IMG/VR virus record: IMGVR_UViG_3300025704_000030
Location: 1 to 58,405 of that record
Origin: a virus
DNA: 58,405 nt
Strand: one strand, 5' to 3'
Program-made: the position numbers and the translations under genes
Shown here: positions 40,471 to 48,687 of the stretch, one piece after another
Position numbering within the stretch: position 1 is the stretch's first letter
How the letters are laid out: every line of letters begins with the position of its first letter
The notes under the pieces: generated by a model
The model's database searches: none
Told to the model about the DNA's origin: nothing
The model's input: the letters and a program-made list of their open reading frames with translations, nothing else

Positions 40471-41571
40471 GAGAAAACTGTCCAAAAAGTTTCTAACAGA
40501 ATCTTCTGTCCACTTTACATTCTTATCAAATTTTGGAAGACGCCCAATTGCACTATTAAATCCGTATCCTTCTACTTCTTTCCATTTCTTACAATGCTCT
40601 TTAAAACAATCAGTAAGTAAAAAACTCTTAATGTTTTCTGCTTGCTCATCCGTTGCTTCAGTACAAGCGTGATTGACATCAAAGTCAGTTGTAGTAACGG
40701 TAATAGCTTGTTCATTAAATGATTTTGTTACACTTACTACTAATTTCTGCTTATTATGAAATTTAGGAACTGGCTTATTATATTGTACTAATGTAACAGT
40801 TTCTGCTAATTTATATACAGGATATTGAAATTCATCAGTTTGTGTTAGACTACGTCCGAAACGAGTGTCAACAGCATTGTATACGAACATTCGCTTACTA
40901 GGTTTATCTGCTGCCAATTTTAATGCATTATACAATGGCATAAAGTCTTTATCAACTACAGTGTAATCAACAATCATACTGTCGTTAGTTTGTGTGTACT
41001 CTGTATTGCCTTGCTTAACTGTTACAGGTCCGCTATACTCTTTGTCTACTACCCAAAAACAGGATTTAGTTTTTAAATGCTTGCTTGCTGAAAAATCTAC
41101 AGTCTTCAAGCCTGGCAATCCAATTACACTGAAGCGTTTACTTTTCTTAAGAACTGACGTAGGCGTTACTAATATTAGCTTACCTTTTTCGGTCAGCATG
41201 TCTAGGCTAGCTTTAGCAAATTCGTTGTATTGTTTATTATTGCCGCCAGCAAGTTTTTTAATAAAGTTCGGATTACTTACAATAACATCATAGCTGTTAT
41301 TGATATGATCAGTAGCATACTGTCCAGCTAGTTTATTTTTATTAACAGCATAGTTGATACGCATCTGATTTGATTCACAACCAAACACACGTTCTGCTAT
41401 GTTAGTATGCCCGTGTTCTGTTAGGCGCCGTTCAATTTCTTTTACCACTTGACCGCCACCAATAGACGGATCAAAGAATGTTGTAGTAGTATCTGTCCAA
41501 ACTGACGCAGGCAAGCAATCTAGCATTGCTGTAACTAATTCGTCAATTTCAAATTTTAATCTAGCCAGCAT
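40453..41571 (-). CDS. N6-adenine DNA methyltransferase-like
   Basis: 372 residues. AdoMet-binding motif I is FFDPSIGGGQ at 32-41, and the catalytic motif IV is DVIVSNPNF at 95-103 (NPPY-like). A later KGKLILVTPTSVLKKS segment fits motif V/VI of gamma-type N6 enzymes. It overlaps the helicase C-terminal gene by 11 bases and is the last gene of a nuclease-like/helicase/methylase operon. It could protect phage DNA or be part of a restriction-like system. Confidence 0.82.
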   Translation of the reverse strand: MLARLKFEIDELVTAMLDCLPASVWTDTTTTFFDPSIGGGQVVKEIERRLTEHGHTNIAERVFGCESNQMRINYAVNKNKLAGQYATDHINNSYDVIVSNPNFIKKLAGGNNKQYNEFAKASLDMLTEKGKLILVTPTSVLKKSKRFSVIGLPGLKTVDFSASKHLKTKSCFWVVDKEYSGPVTVKQGNTEYTQTNDSMIVDYTVVDKDFMPLYNALKLAADKPSKRMFVYNAVDTRFGRSLTQTDEFQYPVYKLAETVTLVQYNKPVPKFHNKQKLVVSVTKSFNEQAITVTTTDFDVNHACTEATDEQAENIKSFLLTDCFKEHCKKWKEVEGYGFNSAIGRLPKFDKNVKWTEDSVRNFLDSFLLTSSV

Positions 41572-42823
41572 TGTCGTACATTACCTCTACCCAGTCTTGT
41601 TTAATAATATCTTGTTTAAACAAATAACTAATTGTTTCGGTCGATACTCCAAATTCTTCTTCAACGCACTCACGCATTGCATCGTCGTTTTCAACAACTT
41701 CCATTGCGTCTTTTAAAATTTTATTACCTGTTCCTAAGATAATGATATCTAAGTTTTCGATAATAGTAGTAATTACTTCACGAGCTTTTGCAATTTCTTT
41801 TTCTACAGAATGATCCTTCTTTACTCCGGATTTTTTAGTAGTTGCGCTATCACGAGTCTTTCCAGCTTGTGTTTTATCTTGCTTGTCGTTACGAAAGTAA
41901 TCACTGTTGCCGTTGGCTAGTGCAGTGATAGCACCAGCACTTAGTAAATTAATATTTACAATTTTACCCAGTACACGACTAATTCCTTTACGTGCAAGAG
42001 CATATTCTAAGTAAGAATCGATATCTACTTTGATGGCGCCGTTTGGTTGACAATTCCAAATATCAATTGTGCGTAAAACATCACGCATTGCTTCTTGCAA
42101 ACTTTTACCTGCGTTGCGCTTTTTATAGTTAAGAGCAGTTTCTACAACCATTGCATCAAACTTGTCATCACGATTAGGATCAAAGCTCAGGCTAAAGATG
42201 CGTCCTACTTTGCCTTCTTTGCCTGGCGTAAGAGTACGACTCATTTTTTGTAGTGTAGCACCATTATCTCCACGATCGTAAGCAAGATACAATTCAGTAA
42301 TTTCAGGAATACTAAAACTACGTTGTGCCATTTGAGCAGCAATAATTAGTACAGGCCTGCCATTCTCTACAAAGCTCTTAACAATGCCTTCGGCTTTACG
42401 ATTGTTTACTTTAACGCCGTTGTGCTTGATAGTCCCGCATAGTACTACTACTTCAAAACCAGGCAACGTTTCTTGTGCAATATTTCCAATAATTTCTAAT
42501 ACATCATTACGTGTATTTGCAGGCATAAACATCATTGCTACGCGAGCGTGATCTCTGCTATAAATTTCAGCTTGCAAATCTACATTGAGCTCGTCATGTC
42601 CGCCCTGGCCTAAGAACAAGCCTTGCAATGCACGAGTAAAGAATCCTTTTGACTTCAAAGGATTTGCTGCAAACTTTGCCCAACTAGGTAGTGTTTTAAA
42701 GTCTTCATCAACTTCTCCAGCAGCAATAGCACTATTAACAGGACCCATAAGATCCATTTGGTAACATGCAAAGTCTGGTGCAAGCAGATCTCGTTTTACG
42801 TTGACTTTAAAGTTTGCTAGCAT
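41561..42823 (-). CDS. SF2 helicase C-terminal half
   Basis: 420 residues. RPVLIIAAQMAQRSFSIPEI (motif IV region) and MSRTLTPGKEGKVGRIFSLS (motif VI with the arginine finger) belong to the second RecA-like domain of SF2 helicases. No Walker A is present here; that lies in the upstream gene, overlapping by 17 bases. Residues about 320-345 are a Lys/Asp-rich linker before a helical C-terminus. Probably forms one enzyme with the upstream half. Confidence 0.78.
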   Translation of the reverse strand: MLANFKVNVKRDLLAPDFACYQMDLMGPVNSAIAAGEVDEDFKTLPSWAKFAANPLKSKGFFTRALQGLFLGQGGHDELNVDLQAEIYSRDHARVAMMFMPANTRNDVLEIIGNIAQETLPGFEVVVLCGTIKHNGVKVNNRKAEGIVKSFVENGRPVLIIAAQMAQRSFSIPEITELYLAYDRGDNGATLQKMSRTLTPGKEGKVGRIFSLSFDPNRDDKFDAMVVETALNYKKRNAGKSLQEAMRDVLRTIDIWNCQPNGAIKVDIDSYLEYALARKGISRVLGKIVNINLLSAGAITALANGNSDYFRNDKQDKTQAGKTRDSATTKKSGVKKDHSVEKEIAKAREVITTIIENLDIIILGTGNKILKDAMEVVENDDAMRECVEEEFGVSTETISYLFKQDIIKQDWVEVMYDNAG

Positions 42824-43775
42824 TTTGCGTTGCCTTCTTTTGAATTAGCAGTTCTGGATATGTAACACTTACCATAGTATCAATTGGCCAATGTGTCGCT
42901 GCCCGTTCTGCATTAGTGCCCGTCATAATAATAGTATACACGGTTTCATCTAACTTGTCAATCAAAGGTTGCGCTTGTTTAATCTGATGTGCGCCAAAAT
43001 CTGCTTCGTCTACAATAAGCATTTTACTATGCTCGTTATCAAACAAATAGTCAATACGCTCTTGTCGTTTGGTGCCGTTTGCTAGGCTTAGGTATGCAAA
43101 TACTTTTTTGTTGTTTGCAAGAGCGTGTTCGATCTTTTCTTTGTAGCCGTCGATGCCCATGTCTACATGTACATAATTTGCAAACTGTTGGAACTGTACA
43201 AGGTCTGTAGCAAAGCTAGTAAACACTGTTTTAACGTAGCTTGCAACTACAACAATATCTACGTTCATTTCTACGGCAACAGCACCACTCCAAATAGTTT
43301 TACCAAAGCGGGCACATAGTTCTGCAAGAATACAGCGAGCACCGTTATTAAGTGCATCAACTACTTCTTCTGCTACTTCGTATTGCTTAGTGCTTAATCC
43401 TGCTTCAATTAATGGCTGACCTTGTTTAGCAAGAAATAAGTTAACACGCATATTGAGATCGTCAAATCCTAGTTTATGATACTCTTTACCTTGTGTACCA
43501 GGACTTCCGATAGCAGGACGTATAACGTCATCAATTTTACTTGCACCGTAAAACTTATCTTGAGATTTAGCAAACTCACTAATATCCCATACCTTTTTAA
43601 GTACAGCATCACTATCAAAGTGCCGAGCACGACGAGGGTACTGTGTTCGCATGTACTTGATAGTGTCTTCGACTGCTTCTTCGTATGTACAGTCTTTGCT
43701 TACAAAGTGATCGCCAAACTTTGACTCTTGCAAATTACTTGCAGTATCAAAGTGATTGTATACCATCATTCTCAT
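42807..43775 (-). CDS. SF2 helicase N-terminal half
   Basis: 322 residues with Walker A in CARFGKT (154-160), the DEAD box in IVDEADFG (254-261) and motif III MTGT near 285. An upstream ~130 residues may bind DNA. The protein stops before motifs IV-VI, which are encoded by the next gene in another frame. The sequence resembles the helicase of type III or ISP-type restriction enzymes more than a replicative helicase, but this is judged by eye. Confidence 0.82.
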   Translation of the reverse strand: MRMMVYNHFDTASNLQESKFGDHFVSKDCTYEEAVEDTIKYMRTQYPRRARHFDSDAVLKKVWDISEFAKSQDKFYGASKIDDVIRPAIGSPGTQGKEYHKLGFDDLNMRVNLFLAKQGQPLIEAGLSTKQYEVAEEVVDALNNGARCILAELCARFGKTIWSGAVAVEMNVDIVVVASYVKTVFTSFATDLVQFQQFANYVHVDMGIDGYKEKIEHALANNKKVFAYLSLANGTKRQERIDYLFDNEHSKMLIVDEADFGAHQIKQAQPLIDKLDETVYTIIMTGTNAERAATHWPIDTMVSVTYPELLIQKKATQNASKL

Positions 43776-44323
43776 TCGAAAAACTCATTAAATGTAGCTG
43801 TTGTTTTTGCTTTAACTGTTTGCCCAAGGCACATATCTTCAAATGAGTTACATTCGTGATCCCATGGATTGTATTCTTTTCTGTTTGAGCGTCGAGGAGT
43901 TCCGTCCATTGCAAACGGAATTTCAATATTTGATGTGCGTGGAATATGTGCGTATTCGCTATACGGAATTCTAAACCAATATGTTACTTCACGTTTGCGC
44001 TCGTATACTTGTACTAGCAAGTCGCCGGTCTTGTTGTAGATACCAGTAACTGGCGCAGAATATACTGTGCCATACGTACAAGTCCTTACAGTTGATAGTT
44101 TAGCATCACTGCCACAACTTAAATCAGCGTGGTCTTTACTAATAACTTCAGTTCCGGAGTAATTGGCAATAGCAATTTCAAATGCAGTACTAACTTCAAT
44201 AATTCCTGTTTGAAGTAGTGTGTCTAATGTAGCTTGATCTAAACTATCAACATTAGGAAGGTAATCTTTGAATTGATTAAAATGTGCAATTTCGAGTTCT
44301 AGGTTTTCAAGTTTATTAGCCAT
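43772..44323 (-). CDS. Nuclease-like protein of the helicase/methylase operon
   Basis: 183 residues. The segment KDHADLSCGSDAKLSTVR followed by a hydrophobic strand (DLLVQVYERKREVTYWFRIP) could be a PD-(D/E)xK type active site (D...DAK), but the evidence is weak. First gene of the operon; its stop overlaps the helicase ATG as ATGA. The gene neighbours, not the sequence, are the main reason to suspect a nuclease. Confidence 0.6.
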   Translation of the reverse strand: MANKLENLELEIAHFNQFKDYLPNVDSLDQATLDTLLQTGIIEVSTAFEIAIANYSGTEVISKDHADLSCGSDAKLSTVRTCTYGTVYSAPVTGIYNKTGDLLVQVYERKREVTYWFRIPYSEYAHIPRTSNIEIPFAMDGTPRRSNRKEYNPWDHECNSFEDMCLGQTVKAKTTATFNEFFE

Positions 44324-44356
44324 GTTAAATGCCTTTATGTTTGTGCCTATACAACT

Positions 44357-44384
44357 ATAATAACATCAGTTACGCAGTTGTCAA
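44357..44384 (-). promoter_or_regulatory. Early sigma70-like promoter of the helicase/methylase operon
   Basis: Perfect TTGACA at 44384-44379, 16-base spacer, TATTAT at 44362-44357. The -35 box abuts the sprT stop codon. Confidence 0.78.
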
Positions 44385-44385
44385 T

Positions 44386-44820
44386 CTAAATCTGTGTCCA
44401 GGCCGCAGTGTGTCCATGTTTTTCAGCCCAACGGACAAATAGTCCCACTTCACGTCCGTGTGCTTCAATCTCCCATGGTAGATCCCAGTAGCTGGTTTTT
44501 TTAGGATTGTATGTTTTACCACACCATGTATCGTGTACTGGGTGCAGTTCACGTCTAGCATACTGTTTTACATGTACCATTTCGTGTGCAACAGTTTCTA
44601 ACAGTTTACGCAACTTCAATGAACGATCGACCTCGATTTCAAATGTTCGATTGTTGTCAGTTTCCAAACAATACCCCATTGCACCTTGAGGAGCGCACAG
44701 CTTTACACTAATGTCAAGTGTACTCATACGAGGCATTAGAGTCTCAATACAGAACTCTACCATACTCTCTACATAAGCACGTTGATTGGGCTTGCCGCCT
44801 TTAATCGTTAGATTCGTCAT
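44386..44820 (-). CDS. SprT-like zinc metalloprotease
   Basis: 144 residues from the ATG at 44820. The zinc site HExxH is in ETVAHEMVHVKQ (near residue 80), with a downstream WEIEAHGREVG supplying the further ligand. SprT/Spartan proteins cleave proteins bound or crosslinked to DNA. The start overlaps the AbrB-like gene by 20 bases; both share one promoter. Confidence 0.82.
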   Translation of the reverse strand: MTNLTIKGGKPNQRAYVESMVEFCIETLMPRMSTLDISVKLCAPQGAMGYCLETDNNRTFEIEVDRSLKLRKLLETVAHEMVHVKQYARRELHPVHDTWCGKTYNPKKTSYWDLPWEIEAHGREVGLFVRWAEKHGHTAAWTQI

Positions 44821-45013
44821 CTCTTTCACCTACCTTAATGATTGTTAAAGTTTGTGTTTCTTCGTTAGTTGTAAATCTCAACAAGTCGCCTTCGTTCCAC
44901 CCATTTTCTTCTAAGACTTCTGGAGGGAATGTAAGCAGTAGTTCGCCCGGACGATCTGGATCATCAGAAAACAGATCTTCATACTTATATGTGCGTTGTG
45001 TTGCTTCAGTCAT
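44801..45013 (-). CDS. AbrB/MazE/SpoVT-like DNA-binding protein
   Basis: 70 residues. LLLTFPPEVLEENGWNEGDL and LRFTTNEETQTLTIIKV form the swapped-hairpin beta motif of the family. Such proteins act as transcription regulators or antitoxins; no toxin gene is next to it, so regulation is the better guess. It is led by a very strong promoter. Confidence 0.82.
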   Translation of the reverse strand: MTEATQRTYKYEDLFSDDPDRPGELLLTFPPEVLEENGWNEGDLLRFTTNEETQTLTIIKVGERDDESND

Positions 45014-45039
45014 ATGTATAACTCCTTACGTATGCATAT

Positions 45040-45068
45040 ATTATAGCAGTAAGTAACACATGTGTCAA
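45040..45068 (-). promoter_or_regulatory. Early sigma70-like promoter
   Basis: Perfect TTGACA at 45068-45063, 17-base spacer, perfect TATAAT at 45045-45040. The first bases (TTGACACATGT) are shared with the peroxiredoxin promoter at 47890. Confidence 0.88.
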
Positions 45069-45070
45069 GT

Positions 45071-45080
45071 ACTAAATACT
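45071..45080 (+). promoter_or_regulatory. Possible plus-strand late promoter
   Basis: Reads ACTAAATACT, the late-promoter core, directly before the ATG at 45083 and overlapping the divergent early promoter's -35 side. Confidence 0.5.
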
Positions 45081-45082
45081 AT

Positions 45083-45517
45083 ATGAAGGATGCTTATTTG
45101 TCCGCTTTTTATGACGTTGTAAAAGATACTCAAAAAACAACAGGTTTTGAGTTACCCGAGCATTTGGAGGCATACGTAGTAATGCTATTAGCGTCCTTTA
45201 CAGATCGAACTCACTTCTTACCTGAAGATTCATTTGCTGAAACTTATATACGATTAATTAATTTAAAGTCTCCAAATATTAAAGAATTAGGAGATACTTG
45301 CCTATTTGTTTCAGGTGTATTTCCAAAATACAAAACTAGATACGGTTTAAATGTAGAATACTTTAGCAGTATTGGATCTAATAGTTATTTGCAAGTAGCA
45401 GAAACAATGAACGCAGATTTGTTTATAGACCTTAGTAATAGATTTAATTACGTAAGAGAGTTTATTAGTATTACAGTTAATTCTACCAATAATACTGGGT
45501 TAACTGACTGGATATAA
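45083..45517 (+). CDS. Conserved-type soluble protein, plus strand
   Basis: 144 residues from the ATG at 45083; a GTG at 45062 is possible but would overlap the promoter. The segment IKELGDTCLFVSGVFP, then YFSSIGSNSYLQVAE and LFIDLSNRFNYVREFI, resembles a bacterial protein family of unknown function. It converges with the 256-residue gene and overlaps it by 35 bases. If the late box at 45071 is used, the transcript would be almost leaderless. Confidence 0.72.
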   Translation: MKDAYLSAFYDVVKDTQKTTGFELPEHLEAYVVMLLASFTDRTHFLPEDSFAETYIRLINLKSPNIKELGDTCLFVSGVFPKYKTRYGLNVEYFSSIGSNSYLQVAETMNADLFIDLSNRFNYVREFISITVNSTNNTGLTDWI

Positions 45518-46253
45518 ATTTTGCAACTTTAGTAGTAACTCTATTACGGGTAAATTTATATCGAAACTTCCACCAATAATAATTGAATTCATTAGTGGCA
45601 TTCATTGTACATCCTACACACATAATAACCGGACTAAAACTTTGATAATTTCTACTAAACATTATATTCCAAAACTTTGTTAGCTGTGCCTTTGTGTATC
45701 GTTTGTCTGTAAAGTCTTGTTGTGTCTTTGTAGTTGTGTCTTCTTGATCCCACTGCATGCGCATCCAATTACCATCGTCGTGTTCTAGTGGTTCGTCTAT
45801 TGGATTAACACAATCGTAGTGCCAAGTAACAGGAAGGTGCGACATTGCTTTTACAAATTTATCTCTTTCCTCGTCATTAACAAATACAACGCCAACATAT
45901 CTATGTGGACTATTATCGTGTCCTTGACAGCTAGTAAAAGTAAGATACCCTTTATCCCATAAAGCACGAACAACTGGTTCAATGCCCGGCTCTACATTCA
46001 TTCCGCTCCAAAACTTTTCTGCATAAGGACTTACATAGTGACTTATGTAGTTGCCGTCTTTGTCTACTTTAGTATATGTTCTTCCGTCGTTAGATAGTTT
46101 TGTATTATAGTTACGATATAGACTATATTGATGTACTTCTTCATTAGATGCAAATGTTGGTCCACCATTATGTCCTACAACAATTTCTTGCTGAATAGGT
46201 TTAAGCTCTCCTGCTATTACATATGCTGCTGGATCTATAATATTACGTGACAT
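45483..46253 (-). CDS. Unknown 256-aa phage protein
   Basis: 256 residues. The segment GYLTFTSCQGHDNSPHRYVG, with Cys and two His, recalls small phage proteins of unknown activity; the C-terminal part has EFNYYWWKFRYKFTRNRV, basic and aromatic. It overlaps the next upstream gene by 19 bases. Function cannot be assigned. Confidence 0.72.
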   Translation of the reverse strand: MSRNIIDPAAYVIAGELKPIQQEIVVGHNGGPTFASNEEVHQYSLYRNYNTKLSNDGRTYTKVDKDGNYISHYVSPYAEKFWSGMNVEPGIEPVVRALWDKGYLTFTSCQGHDNSPHRYVGVVFVNDEERDKFVKAMSHLPVTWHYDCVNPIDEPLEHDDGNWMRMQWDQEDTTTKTQQDFTDKRYTKAQLTKFWNIMFSRNYQSFSPVIMCVGCTMNATNEFNYYWWKFRYKFTRNRVTTKVAKFISSQLTQYYW

Positions 46254-47323
46254 TTTAATTTATCATATAGTGAATCATAAGGCAATGTTTTAAAAAGATT
46301 GTAGTTGTGTTGTATTATGTTAACATTGTCATTGTATAAAGTATTTACTTGCTCAATCGTTAACCGTTGTATCTTTTGAATTTCGTGTACGAATCCTTCG
46401 TACCTTGCTTGGTCGTTTGTGTAGTTGCAATAACTATAATCAATAAATTCAGGAAACAAAAATCCTCTACGCTTTAGTTCGTCGATTATACCCGGTGCTG
46501 CATAAGGTAATATAAAGTTTCCCTTTATCATCGGCTCCCAAGTCTTTTCTGTGATAGACTTAACTATGTTATCCTGATGCATTGCTACACTTTCAACATA
46601 TACGCTCACAAAACTTTCATTGTAGTATTTGTCAGCAATAGGCGCATACACACCTCCATTAGCTAGTTGGCTACTGTAATGGCTTTCCCAATGATTTGTT
46701 TTGAAAATAACACCAGTGTCTGGATTAGACACAAGTACATTATTCCATTTTTTAGAAACGAATAAGTCGTGTAGTCGTTTTCTTATTTCAAGTCGTTGTA
46801 TTGTTTCCATACTGCCATAGTATGCTCTATTTGGACATAGTATATTATATTTGATATTTTTATCTATGCCTTCTAAGAAAAAGATATCTTTCTTAAATCG
46901 TCTAATCCAAGGTGACTTTCTAACTCGACTGGGTATTATTTTTCCAAATCCGTGCAGTCCTTTAGATCTATTGAACAGCATGTCATAAAATATTGCGCCA
47001 ACAAAGGGAGTATTATATGCTGTGCTTAACACAGTAACATTTTGATATCTTTCAACGTAACTGTGTTGAAACCTACGTTTGTCGTTGTCTTCGTGGTCGT
47101 GAAACAACGCTAGAACTACAACTGGTGTATTGTCTTTAAATTTCTTAATAAAATAATCGTGCTGTGCATCAGCTTCGTGTCCGTAAAGATGAAGAAGCGG
47201 AACAAAGTCCGCTTCTTCTACATTAGATGTAAAATCAATCTTTTCATCAAAAGCAAACGGCATAACATGTGTTATGCTGTCGTTCAACAAAGGAGACGTT
47301 TTATTATCTATATATGCTTGCAT
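46235..47323 (-). CDS. Glycosyltransferase/exostosin-like protein
   Basis: 362 residues. The C-terminal half has FVSVYVESVAMHQ, then SITEKTWEPMIKGNFILPYA and DELKRRGFLFPEF, the pattern of a glycosyltransferase-like family found in phages and surface-polysaccharide loci. The N-terminal half has strands such as DFVPLLHLYGHEAD and TPVVVLALFHDHED. It shares one base with the peroxiredoxin gene upstream. Substrate unknown. Confidence 0.65.
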   Translation of the reverse strand: MQAYIDNKTSPLLNDSITHVMPFAFDEKIDFTSNVEEADFVPLLHLYGHEADAQHDYFIKKFKDNTPVVVLALFHDHEDNDKRRFQHSYVERYQNVTVLSTAYNTPFVGAIFYDMLFNRSKGLHGFGKIIPSRVRKSPWIRRFKKDIFFLEGIDKNIKYNILCPNRAYYGSMETIQRLEIRKRLHDLFVSKKWNNVLVSNPDTGVIFKTNHWESHYSSQLANGGVYAPIADKYYNESFVSVYVESVAMHQDNIVKSITEKTWEPMIKGNFILPYAAPGIIDELKRRGFLFPEFIDYSYCNYTNDQARYEGFVHEIQKIQRLTIEQVNTLYNDNVNIIQHNYNLFKTLPYDSLYDKLKCHVIL

Positions 47324-47853
47324 TACCTTTTTAGGTATTCCAAACAGTTCTCTGGAGTTGACTGCTCGTATGGGTCTTCATCTTCGCCGTCATTGTTGAT
47401 GCCGGGCTCTTGCCACCAGCGCTCTACAACTCCGTCGTTGATGATAGCCATATAACGCCAGCTACGCAATCCAAAGCCTAAATGATTTTTACCAATAAGC
47501 ATGCCCATAAAGCGAGTAAAGTTGCCAGAGCCATCTGGAATGACCTTTACGTTTTTAATCTCTTGTTGTTTTGCCCAAGCGTTCATAACAAACGCATCGT
47601 TAACGCTCATGCAATATACTTCATCGATGTCCATGTTACGAATATTATCGTAATTTTCTTCAAAGCCAGGTAGCTGATATGTTGAGCAAGTAGGTGTAAA
47701 TGCACCCGGTAAGCTAAACAATACAACACGCTTGCCTTTAAAGTAATCGTCTGTAGTCATGTCTTGCCAGCGATACGGATTAGGTCCGCCAATACTTTCA
47801 TCTCGAACTCGTGTTTTAAATGTCACTTTTGGGATTTTAAATCCTTCAATCAT
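47323..47853 (-). CDS. Peroxiredoxin (Prx5-type)
   Basis: 176 residues. Peroxidatic Cys56 in LPGAFTPTCSTYQLPGFE is the typical Prx5 active site; the later MGMLIGKNHLGFGLRSWRY fits the family. Two more Cys (about 81 and 171) exist but their role as resolving residue is unclear. It would reduce hydrogen peroxide or organic peroxides in the infected cell. Strong early promoter upstream. Confidence 0.9.
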   Translation of the reverse strand: MIEGFKIPKVTFKTRVRDESIGGPNPYRWQDMTTDDYFKGKRVVLFSLPGAFTPTCSTYQLPGFEENYDNIRNMDIDEVYCMSVNDAFVMNAWAKQQEIKNVKVIPDGSGNFTRFMGMLIGKNHLGFGLRSWRYMAIINDGVVERWWQEPGINNDGEDEDPYEQSTPENCLEYLKR

Positions 47854-47889
47854 AAATGTGTATCTCCTAAAGTTATGTGATCACTATAT

Positions 47890-47918
47890 ATAATAACAGA
47901 TATATTTACATGTGTCAA
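47890..47918 (-). promoter_or_regulatory. Early sigma70-like promoter of peroxiredoxin
   Basis: Perfect TTGACA at 47918-47913, 17-base spacer, TATTAT at 47895-47890. Confidence 0.8.
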
Positions 47919-47941
47919 CCAGTTTTATACTATGTTTGTAG

Positions 47942-47973
47942 CTAAATAATACTATAGCAAAGCGTGAGGGCGT
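47942..47973 (+). promoter_or_regulatory. Plus-strand late promoter and conserved leader
   Basis: CTAAATAATACTATAG followed by AGCGTGAGGGCGTTTTT. The AGCGTGAGGGCGTT leader is repeated after the late promoter of the barrel gene at about 52783-52796 on the opposite strand. Confidence 0.6.
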
Positions 47974-47977
47974 TTTT

Positions 47978-48256
47978 ATGGACTTTCTAACATTGGCAAG
48001 CGAAGTAGGCTTTCCTATTGCAGGAGCATTAGCTGCCGGCTACTTTGTTTTCCTAACACTCAAATTTATTCTAGGCGGAGTGGAAGACAGTGTAAAAACA
48101 CTCAACGGTATTATTGGCTCGCTGGATAACCGTGTACAAATTATGAACAACGACCTAGTTAAGATAGATGCACTGCTAAGTTATGCACTTGGAGTTAAAC
48201 CCAATATTGACAGAATAGCTGCCAATGAAGGCAAAAACGATGCGAGGAGAGATTAA
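47978..48256 (+). CDS. Small membrane protein, tandem copy 1 (holin-like)
   Basis: 92 residues. One hydrophobic helix (VGFPIAGALAAGYFVFLTLK) near residues 9-28 is followed by a coiled-coil-like LDNRVQIMNNDLVKIDALLS. Copy 2 downstream has the same order, so the pair arose by duplication. Good GAGGG ribosome site. The size, topology and late promoter would suit a holin or an accessory membrane protein; this is inference. Confidence 0.78.
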   Translation: MDFLTLASEVGFPIAGALAAGYFVFLTLKFILGGVEDSVKTLNGIIGSLDNRVQIMNNDLVKIDALLSYALGVKPNIDRIAANEGKNDARRD

Positions 48257-48597
48257 TGGAAATTGATATTGCTGGCGCAATCAAAGACTTTGGCTTTCCT
48301 GTTATTGCTGCGTTTGGCATGGGATACTTTATCTTCTTCATATGGAAGTGGGTAACAGAAACTATTGATCCAGTTATTGGACAAAGCATGGGTACACTAA
48401 TACGTCTTGTTGACCGTGTGCGTATGTTAGACAACGACATGATACGTTTGAACAGCAAACTTAGTATGGTGTTAGAGCATAGAGCCAGTCTTAGTCCAGA
48501 ACAAAAAGAATTCTTAGATGAAGCTATAGTAAAGTATCAAAGTCGCAGCGAAACGTTCAATAGTACCGGCAAGCCCGACGAACCAAAAAAAAAGTAG
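48256..48597 (+). CDS. Small membrane protein, tandem copy 2 (possible frameshift)
   Basis: 113 residues in the basic frame: helix FGFPVIAAFGMGYFIFFIWK, then LVDRVRMLDNDMIRLNSKLS matching copy 1, then a polar tail ending PKKK. Its start overlaps the copy 1 stop. The A9 run before the stop contains A_AAA_AAG (48588-48594); a -1 shift would add 35 residues with a second hydrophobic helix (WLLLLVVYGGTTGLLLLLTL), ending at 48701. A single-base assembly error in the run is an alternative. Confidence 0.78.
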   Translation: MEIDIAGAIKDFGFPVIAAFGMGYFIFFIWKWVTETIDPVIGQSMGTLIRLVDRVRMLDNDMIRLNSKLSMVLEHRASLSPEQKEFLDEAIVKYQSRSETFNSTGKPDEPKKK

Positions 48598-48687
48598 AAC
48601 CGGTTAAAACTAAAGCAAGTAAAGGTGGTCCGCCGTGGCTACTTTTATTAGTTGTATACGGCGGCACCACTGGATTATTGTTATTGC

